Shown: piece after piece, positions 7,187-12,325 of the stretch
How positions within the stretch are numbered: the stretch's first letter is position 1
Layout of the letters: the number at the start of each line of letters is the position of its first letter
Assembly (NCBI RefSeq): GCF_001557215.1
Contig: NZ_LSJM01000392.1
Span: 1-12,325 of the forward strand
Direction: 5' to 3'
Source: Sphingomonas sp. CCH9-E2
GTDB taxonomy: Bacteria; Pseudomonadota; Alphaproteobacteria; Sphingomonadales; Sphingomonadaceae
Length of the DNA: 12,325 nucleotides
The notes under the pieces: generated by a model
What the model was told of the DNA's origin: nothing
Databases searched by the model: none
Seen by the model: only the letters and a program-made list of their open reading frames with translations
Made by a program: the position numbers and the translations under genes

Positions 7187-7217
7187 GGGGGCGTCCCGAC
7201 CGGGACGCCCCCTTTTT
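7187..7217. terminator. Strong bidirectional intrinsic terminator
   Basis: A perfect 11-base-pair stem (GGGGGCGTCCC / GGGACGCCCCC) with a GACC loop is followed by TTTTT on the plus strand. On the minus strand it is followed by a T-rich stretch (the complement of 7174-7186, ccaaaaagaatag). It sits between the convergent ends of the chemoreceptor gene and flgB and should stop transcription from both sides. Confidence 0.93.
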
Positions 7218-7238
7218 CTATGCCAGCGGTCTGGGGCG

Positions 7239-7655
7239 TCAGCCGCCGCCTTTGCGTCCCAGTGCCGACTGCATCAGCCCCTGGCTTTTGCGGTACAGGC
7301 TGGTCATCGCTGCGAAGTCCGCCTGAACCTGGCCCATCTTGAGCAGCTGGTCTTCGAGCGTGACGTTGTTGCCATCGGGCTTGGTCTCGCTGGTATCGGC
7401 GTCGAGCATCACGCTGCCCGCCGAGATCGGGGCGCGCGCGCCGAGCGCGGCCATGCTGCCGGTCAGCTGCACCCGCGGCCGGGCGATCGTTGCGCTGCTG
7501 TTGCCGGTGTCGATCAGGTCGCTGAAGTCGGGCGCGCGCACGTCGCGCGCCTTGAAGCCCGGCGTTTCGCTGTTGGCGATATTCTCCGAAATCACGCGCT
7601 GGCGTTCGGAGAGATGCTTCATGTTGCGGGCAATCCCGCCGATCAGGTCACTCAT
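7239..7655 (-). CDS. flgB: Flagellar proximal rod protein FlgB
   Basis: A 138-residue protein of usual FlgB length. The rod-family N-terminal motif is at residues 17-38 (ERQRVISENIANSETPGFKA). The central NNVTLEDQLLKMGQVQADF (96-114) and the helical end TSLYRKSQGLMQSALGR are typical of FlgB. It forms the innermost rod with FliE and FlgC after export. It starts 4 bases after the stop of the large gene upstream on the same strand, with an AGGG site about 10 bases ahead, so the two are probably one transcript. Unusually, its partner flgC is about 6.8 kb away on the opposite strand. The terminator at 7187-7217 follows. Confidence 0.95.
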   Translation of the reverse strand: MSDLIGGIARNMKHLSERQRVISENIANSETPGFKARDVRAPDFSDLIDTGNSSATIARPRVQLTGSMAALGARAPISAGSVMLDADTSETKPDGNNVTLEDQLLKMGQVQADFAAMTSLYRKSQGLMQSALGRKGGG

Positions 7656-7659
7656 GATG

Positions 7660-10326
7660 TCAGAACCCTATGGTGGTCGACGGGCCGGCGGCGAGGCGGC
7701 TGAGGGCAGCTTGGTAATTCGCCATCTGGGCCTGTTCGCGGACCGTACTGCCGCCCTTGCGCCCGCCCTCGACCAGTGCCTGTTTGCCGTCGTCCCAATA
7801 GAGCGAGCGATAGCCCGTCTGAGACACCGATAGCGCGGATTTGAGTTTGGCGAGTGCAGCGGTTGCCGATTTTGGATCGGCGATCGACAGTGCGGGATTG
7901 AGGCCGAGGCCGAAGCTGCCGCCGGGACGGACGCGCGGCGCATCCTTGTCGACCGGGTCGAACCCGGAGACCCGTGCAGCGGGCAGGCCGAGCTTTTCGA
8001 GCGCGTCGCGACCCGCCGGACCGGCGATGAATTCGATGTCGATCCCGGCCTTGGGCGACACCCGCAGCATCGCGCCATCGTCCTTCTTGGGCGTGGTCAC
8101 CAACGCCTTCGATCCGGTGATCTTGCGCACCTTGTCAGCCAGGCTCGCCAGCGTCTCTTCCTTGGCGATCGTGATCGTGCGGAGCGGACCGCCAGCGACG
8201 CGCATCTGGAAGGTGTCGCCTTCGCGCAGGGTGGAGCCGGTGGTCAGGCGCAGCGAACCATCGGGCGTCGCGACACCGCGGCCGAGTCCCAGCGCGTCGA
8301 CCTTGCTCGATCCGCCATCGGATGCGGCGACGCGCACCGGCTCGGTGCGCAGGGTTGGCTGGCCGAACTGGCTGATCTTCTCGACCCCGCCGCTGGCCGG
8401 ATCGATCCGCGCGACAAAGCCATCGGTCGGGCCGATGCGCGTGCTGCCGAGGTCGCCGGTGGTGCGGCCACCGACATAAAGCTTGCCGTTGCTGAAGGCG
8501 AGGCTGTCGACCTGTTCGTTCCCGGCGGTGCCGAGATAGGTGGTGGCCATGCCGGTGCCGTCAGCGGCAAGCCGCGTGACGAAGCCATCACGCCCACCGG
8601 TGATCCCGTTGACTTGGGTGCCCGGCAGCGACGACAGCGTCGTGCCGCCAATCGCGATCGACCCATCCGGCGCGATCGCAATGGCGCGCGCATCGGAAGC
8701 GCCGAGATCGACGGTATCAAGCACAGTTCCGGGACTGGCCGGATCGAGGAAGCGTAGCTTCGACATGGCCCCCTCCTTGGTCAGCGCGGCGAGGCGGCCG
8801 TCGGCGGTCATCGTCATCGCGGTCACACTCTCGTCACCCGATCCGGGGAGCTTGACCCGCTGCGTCACTGCGCCGGTTCCGTTGAGCCGGGCGACGAACG
8901 CGTCGCCCCCGCCCTGCGCGGCACGACCGCCGACCAGGATCGCGCCGTCATCGGCGATGGCGATGCTGGTGGCGCGGTCATCGCCCGACGATCGGATGCG
9001 GCTGGCAAACATCTCGTCGCCATTGCTGGCGAAGCGCGCGACGAGCATGTCGGCATCGGCATTGGTGCCACCGAAATTGCCCGATACGGTCCCGGCCACG
9101 ACGATGTCGCCATTCTGGGCAACGGTGACGGCGGCCCCGGACGCGCTATCGGCCGCGCCCAGCGCGCGTTGCCACACGACATTGCCGACGCTGTCCATCT
9201 TGGTCAGATACAGGTCCTGCGTCCCCGCAGCGCGCAGCTCATCCAGGTCGCCCGATGCCGTGCCCACGACATAGGCAAAGCCATCGGCATCGGTCGCGAC
9301 CGCATCGGTGGTGGTCGCCACCGCCTTGGTCGTCAGCCGGTCATTCGCCTCGATCGTCGCCAGCGTCTTGTTCGTCATCGCCGCTTCGGGGTCGTCGATG
9401 CGGAGCACGCGGGCGGCGGTCGGTGTTTCAAGCCCGGTGCGGCCGGTCGCGACGATCAGCGCGTCGGGGGCATCGACCTGATCGATCGACACGCTCTCCA
9501 GGCCCTGACGGTTGATACCCATGGTCCAGCCGTCTTTTTCGGTCTTCTTCGGCTCGAACGACACCTTCCATTTCGGTGCCGGGGTCCCGTCGGCGTTGAG
9601 CACGACATTGCCGCTGGTGTCGCGCAGCGGGATATTGGCGATCGCCTGATTGACAAGGTTGGCGACGCTGTCGAGCGTCGGTGGCTCGGGCAGCGTGCCC
9701 AGGTCGATCACGACCGTGTCGATGCTGCTGCCGCGTTCCAGCGTGACGCGAAACCGCTCGGTGCCGGACATCTGCGAGAGCACTTCGTCGCGCTTGGCGA
9801 CGACGCCCTTGCCCGACACGCTGACCGTCAGTCCGCCCGTGCCGGGCGCGACGACGGTGCTCTCGGCGCGGCGCACCGGCTGGCCGAAGGACAGCTCCAG
9901 CTTGTCCGACGGCGCGGTGCCCATATAGGTCTGCAGATCCGCCAGCCCCTTGGCGAAGGTTTCGGCGAGCTGGCCGCGTTCCGCCGCCGACAGGCCGGGC
10001 TTGGCCGCAGTGGTCGCCAGCACGTTGAGCCGGTCGAGCGCTTTCCAGGTGGTGAAGGCCGTCTGCACATCGGTCGGCAGCGCGCGCACGCCGGTCAGCG
10101 GCTTGTCGATGATCGTGGCGAGGCGGCGGATCGTGGCGATCTGGGTCGAGATGGAGCCGGTCGCACCGGCCTCCCGCCAGGGCGGGGTCGTTTCGGGCAG
10201 GGTGAACTGAGCCTTGGCCTCGCGCACGGCCTTGCTTTCCACCGTCAGGCCCGCGCCCGAGGTCGAATACCAGCTCGTATCGGCACCCAGCAGGGAGAGC
10301 CCCGCCAATCCCGAAGAGATGTTCAT
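7660..10326 (-). CDS. Large beta-propeller-repeat flagellar protein, FlaEY-like
   Basis: An 888-residue protein with no Sec signal peptide. Three parts can be seen. Residues 1-335 have a flagellar-type opening (MNISSGLAGLSLLGADTSWYS) and a segment resembling flagellin-IN folds (~188-300). Residues ~336-645 hold six or so repeats of the SBBP beta-propeller kind, such as DADGFAYVVGTASGDL, QNGDIVVAGTVSGNFGG and DGAILVGGRA. Residues ~690-785 form another flagellin-IN-like segment (AMLRVSPKAGIDIEFIAGPAGRDALEKLG), before a helical C-terminus (~815-880). From memory, Caulobacter FlaEY, a protein affecting flagellin production, has a similar size and setting; this is a likely but unchecked match. ATG 10326 is chosen for its GAGGACAGGATC ribosome site; a 14-residue extension to 10368 is basic and unlike the family. 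It shares a transcript with flgB. Confidence 0.8.
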   Translation of the reverse strand: MNISSGLAGLSLLGADTSWYSTSGAGLTVESKAVREAKAQFTLPETTPPWREAGATGSISTQIATIRRLATIIDKPLTGVRALPTDVQTAFTTWKALDRLNVLATTAAKPGLSAAERGQLAETFAKGLADLQTYMGTAPSDKLELSFGQPVRRAESTVVAPGTGGLTVSVSGKGVVAKRDEVLSQMSGTERFRVTLERGSSIDTVVIDLGTLPEPPTLDSVANLVNQAIANIPLRDTSGNVVLNADGTPAPKWKVSFEPKKTEKDGWTMGINRQGLESVSIDQVDAPDALIVATGRTGLETPTAARVLRIDDPEAAMTNKTLATIEANDRLTTKAVATTTDAVATDADGFAYVVGTASGDLDELRAAGTQDLYLTKMDSVGNVVWQRALGAADSASGAAVTVAQNGDIVVAGTVSGNFGGTNADADMLVARFASNGDEMFASRIRSSGDDRATSIAIADDGAILVGGRAAQGGGDAFVARLNGTGAVTQRVKLPGSGDESVTAMTMTADGRLAALTKEGAMSKLRFLDPASPGTVLDTVDLGASDARAIAIAPDGSIAIGGTTLSSLPGTQVNGITGGRDGFVTRLAADGTGMATTYLGTAGNEQVDSLAFSNGKLYVGGRTTGDLGSTRIGPTDGFVARIDPASGGVEKISQFGQPTLRTEPVRVAASDGGSSKVDALGLGRGVATPDGSLRLTTGSTLREGDTFQMRVAGGPLRTITIAKEETLASLADKVRKITGSKALVTTPKKDDGAMLRVSPKAGIDIEFIAGPAGRDALEKLGLPAARVSGFDPVDKDAPRVRPGGSFGLGLNPALSIADPKSATAALAKLKSALSVSQTGYRSLYWDDGKQALVEGGRKGGSTVREQAQMANYQAALSRLAAGPSTTIGF

Positions 10327-10429
10327 GATCCTGTCCTCACGCGACCGGGAACCCCCTTTCGAGTCCATAATAGAGGGGTCGTGCGCGAAACCGACGGGTT
10401 AACCACGAATAAATGCAGGGGACTATACG
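10327..10429. promoter_or_regulatory. Divergent control region between the FlaEY-like gene and fliG, with a CtrA-type box
   Basis: This 103-base gap must drive both transcription units. Read on the minus strand, 10413-10397 gives TTTA-N7-TTAACC, one mismatch from the CtrA consensus TTAA-N7-TTAAC. A TATTAT box lies further along the minus strand (10372-10367), about 34-40 bases before the FlaEY-like start, but the 24-base gap from the CtrA-type box is longer than ideal. fliG has a good AGGGG ribosome site (10417-10421). No sigma-54 pattern was found. CtrA control of early flagellar genes is established in alphaproteobacteria; its use here is inferred. Confidence 0.5.
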
Positions 10430-11461
10430 ATGATGATGACTCCGGTCGCGGAACCACCAGAATATAAGCGGCTGAACCAGCGCGAGCGGGCCGCCGCGCT
10501 GATGCTCGCACTGGGCCAGGAGCATGGCGCGCCGATCTGGGAACAGCTGTCGATCGACGAGGTCAAGGAGCTGTCGCAGAGCATGTCGCAGCTCGGGCGG
10601 ATCCCGTCGAACCTGATCGAATATCTGCTCAACCAGTTTCAGGCCGAGATGTCGTCCATGAGCTCGTGCCACGGCTCGTACGAGACGACCGAGCGCCTGC
10701 TCAACAGCGTGCTCGACGCGGACCGCGTCAAGGAGATCATGGAGGACATCCGGGGTCCGTCGGGCCGGACGATGTGGGACAAGCTGTCCAACGTGAACGA
10801 GGGCGTGCTGGCCGGCTATCTGCGCAACGAATATCCCCAGACGATCGCTGTCATCCTGTCGAAGCTGAAGTCCGACCACGCCGCGCGCGTGCTCGGCGCC
10901 CTGCCGCGCGACATTGCGGTCGACGTGGTGCAGCGGATGCTGCGCATGGAAACGGTGCAGAAGGAAGTGCTGGCGCAGGTCGAAGCGACGCTGAAGACCG
11001 AGTTCATGGCCAATTTCGCACGCGCCCAGCGCCGCGATCCGCATGAAGCGATGGCCGAAATCTTCAATGCGATGGACCGCTCCACCGAGGAAAGCATGCT
11101 CTCCGCGCTCGACGCGCGCTCGCCCGATGCGGCCGACCGCATCCGCTCGCTCATGTTCACCTTCGAGGATCTGGGCGGCCTGCTCCCGGCATCGATCGCG
11201 GTCATCGTCCGCCAGGCCGACAAACGCCAGATGGCGCTCGCGCTGAAGGGTGCGCCGGAGAATATCCGCTCGCTGTTCTTCTCCACCATGACCGAACGCT
11301 CGGCGAAGCTGCTGCGCGAAGACATGGCGTCGATGGGGCCGGTGCGCGCGCGCGATTGCGAAGAGGCGCAGACCGCGCTGGTCCGCCTGGCCAAGAACCT
11401 CGCCGATATGGGGGAGATCGTGCTGGTCGACCCCAAGAGCGACGAAACGATGATCATCTAG
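10430..11461 (+). CDS. fliG: Flagellar motor switch protein FliG
   Basis: A 343-residue protein matching FliG over its whole length. The N-terminal domain, which binds FliF, opens at KRLNQRERAAALMLALGQEHG. The middle domain has the EYPQ motif at 134-137 (EHPQ in E. coli). The C-terminal torque domain has MFTFEDLGG at 242-250. Aligning by eye to E. coli with a shift of nine, the torque charges are all kept: K273, R290, E297, D298 and R306. FliG sits under the MS-ring, contacts the stator and sets rotation direction. ATG 10430, the first of three in a row, fits AGGGG eight bases upstream. FliF usually precedes it but is absent here. Confidence 0.97.
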   Translation: MMMTPVAEPPEYKRLNQRERAAALMLALGQEHGAPIWEQLSIDEVKELSQSMSQLGRIPSNLIEYLLNQFQAEMSSMSSCHGSYETTERLLNSVLDADRVKEIMEDIRGPSGRTMWDKLSNVNEGVLAGYLRNEYPQTIAVILSKLKSDHAARVLGALPRDIAVDVVQRMLRMETVQKEVLAQVEATLKTEFMANFARAQRRDPHEAMAEIFNAMDRSTEESMLSALDARSPDAADRIRSLMFTFEDLGGLLPASIAVIVRQADKRQMALALKGAPENIRSLFFSTMTERSAKLLREDMASMGPVRARDCEEAQTALVRLAKNLADMGEIVLVDPKSDETMII

Positions 11462-11471
11462 GGGACGGTAG

Positions 11472-12152
11472 ATGGACCTTTCGTTCACCACCAAGCCGTT
11501 CGGCTTCGACCGCGTGTTTACGGCCCCCAAGCCGTCGCGCACGGTCGAGCATGACGACACCCTCTCGCTGGTCATCAAGATCGAAGCGCTGGAGGACGAG
11601 CTGGCGCATCTGCGCAAGATGCAGAATGAGGAGCTGGCGCGTGCGCGCGCCGATGCGTTTCAGGCGGGGCTCGATGCGGCGCGATCCGACCGCGACAATG
11701 CGCTGCTCGCCGCAATGGACGCGCTCCACGCCGGGGTCGAGGGTATGGTCGAGGAGTGCGCGGACTTTCGCGCCGACACCGCGCGCGAAGCGGCCGAGCT
11801 GGTGCTCGCGGTGGCGCAGCATCTGGCCGGCCACCCGTTGCTCGCCTCGCCCGCCCAGGCGATCGACGATGCGATCAGCCGCGCCTTGTCACAGGTTGCC
11901 CGCGGTACCGAGCTGATCGTGCGCGTCCATCCCGACATGGCCGAACAGATCGAGGAACGGATCGCGACGCGCCAGGCCAATGATCGCCGCCGCCTGAACC
12001 TCCATGTCACCCACGACCCCTCACTCGCCAGCGGCGATGCGCGGATCGAATGGGATGAAGGCGGCCTGACGCTCGATCGGGCAATGCGCGAGGCAGCGGT
12101 TTTGCGCGAATTGAATAATCTTTTTCCCGTTGGCGACGGTCCGGCCGAATGA
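11472..12152 (+). CDS. fliH: Flagellar export regulator FliH (FlbE-like)
   Basis: A 226-residue protein of FliH type. It has a short variable N-terminus, then a long charged helix (residues ~30-105, LSLVIKIEALEDELAHLRKM onward). The C-terminal globular part (~110-215) has the LIVRVHPDMAEQI stretch and the family ending DARIEWDEGGLTLD. FliH holds the export ATPase FliI and links it to the export gate and switch; in Caulobacter the equivalent is FlbE, also placed after fliG. The start is fixed by AGGGGACGG just upstream, 10 bases after fliG. A strong hairpin follows the gene, so fliI is probably transcribed elsewhere. Confidence 0.88.
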   Translation: MDLSFTTKPFGFDRVFTAPKPSRTVEHDDTLSLVIKIEALEDELAHLRKMQNEELARARADAFQAGLDAARSDRDNALLAAMDALHAGVEGMVEECADFRADTAREAAELVLAVAQHLAGHPLLASPAQAIDDAISRALSQVARGTELIVRVHPDMAEQIEERIATRQANDRRRLNLHVTHDPSLASGDARIEWDEGGLTLDRAMREAAVLRELNNLFPVGDGPAE

Positions 12153-12212
12153 TCGTCTATCAATGATGTGTCGGATGGCCCGGCTCCCCTGCCCGGCCCC
12201 CTCCGCAGATCG

Positions 12213-12251
12213 GCGCCCCCGGACTCCCCCGTCCGGGGGCGCTTTGCGTTT
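12213..12251 (+). terminator. Intrinsic-type terminator after fliH
   Basis: A perfect 12-base-pair stem (GCGCCCCCGGAC / GTCCGGGGGCGC) with a six-base loop is followed by TTTGCGTTT. The T-run is interrupted, but the stem is very stable. It lies 60 bases after the fliH stop and likely ends the fliG-fliH transcript. The remaining bases to 12325 hold a small TTTTCC-N4-GGAAAA repeat (12294-12309) and no recognisable gene start. Confidence 0.85.
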
Positions 12252-12325
12252 GGACGCTCTCAAAACCGGGATGCCGTCGGCCACTCGGCAATATTTTCCC
12301 ACCGGAAAAACCTGCCGTCCGCGCG

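Noticed and set aside
9169..10467. 432-codon open frame on the plus strand, antisense to the FlaEY-like gene
   Set aside because: Composition is His/Arg/Gly-rich nonsense typical of the reverse frame of GC-rich coding DNA, it has no family features, and the minus-strand gene has clear repeats and a ribosome site.
12260..12287. Possible sigma-28 promoter (CAAA-N15-GCC)
   Set aside because: Only the first three bases of the GCCGATAA part match, so it is too weak to report as a promoter.
12163..12325. Open frame from ATG 12163 to the window end
   Set aside because: It crosses the strong terminator hairpin, has no ribosome site and encodes a Pro/Arg-rich string with no recognisable start of a flagellar protein.
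1..12325. Mobile elements, CRISPR arrays, tRNA genes, attachment sites
   Set aside because: None seen. No transposase or integrase reading frame, no regular direct-repeat array, and uniform GC-rich coding composition with no sign of an insertion.

Overview
This window is a dense, GC-rich block of flagellar genes, with one chemoreceptor gene and one small unknown gene. The gene content and order point to an alphaproteobacterium, most likely a sphingomonad (Sphingomonadales) or a relative in the Caulobacter-type flagellar lineage. The reasons are a fliX gene divergent from flgI, an flgI-flgJ(cheL)-flbY order, a short FlgJ without a muramidase domain, an FlbE-like FliH, and a large FlaEY-like protein. 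There is no tRNA, rRNA, CRISPR array or recognisable mobile element, and no gene-free stretch longer than about 175 bases.

Layout: (1) 73-2941, plus strand: flgC-fliE-fliQ-fliR-flhB, covering a proximal rod protein, the rod/MS-ring adaptor and three membrane parts of the export gate. (2) 3016-3420, minus strand: fliX, convergent with flhB and divergent from flgI. (3) 3514-7161, plus strand: flgI-flgJ-flbY/flgN-small secreted-type ORF-chemoreceptor. The joints are overlapping or nearly so, and the unit ends at a strong bidirectional terminator. (4) 7239-10326, minus strand: a large beta-propeller-repeat protein of FlaEY type, followed 4 bases later by flgB. (5) 10430-12152, plus strand: fliG-fliH, ending before a second strong hairpin terminator. 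The last ~70 bases hold no visible gene start.

Together the genes supply parts of the switch (FliG), export gate and its soluble partners (FliQ, FliR, FlhB, FliH), proximal rod (FlgB, FlgC, FliE), P-ring and its assembly (FlgI, FlgJ), a chaperone-like coiled coil (FlbY) and an assembly checkpoint (FliX). In Caulobacter, FliX couples basal-body completion to the sigma-54 activator FlbD. Two divergent intergenic regions (3421-3513 and 10327-10429) are the obvious control points. The first carries two related inverted repeats, and the second carries a near-consensus CtrA-type box.

The less ordinary parts are the 888-residue propeller protein, the membrane-sensor chemoreceptor placed inside a ring/rod operon with a divergent signalling tip, the unknown small exported ORF before it, and the splitting of usually adjacent genes (flgB from flgC; fliG/fliH from fliF and fliI). 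I did not find a clearly novel multi-gene system; the best candidates for new biology are the propeller protein and the small-ORF/chemoreceptor pair.
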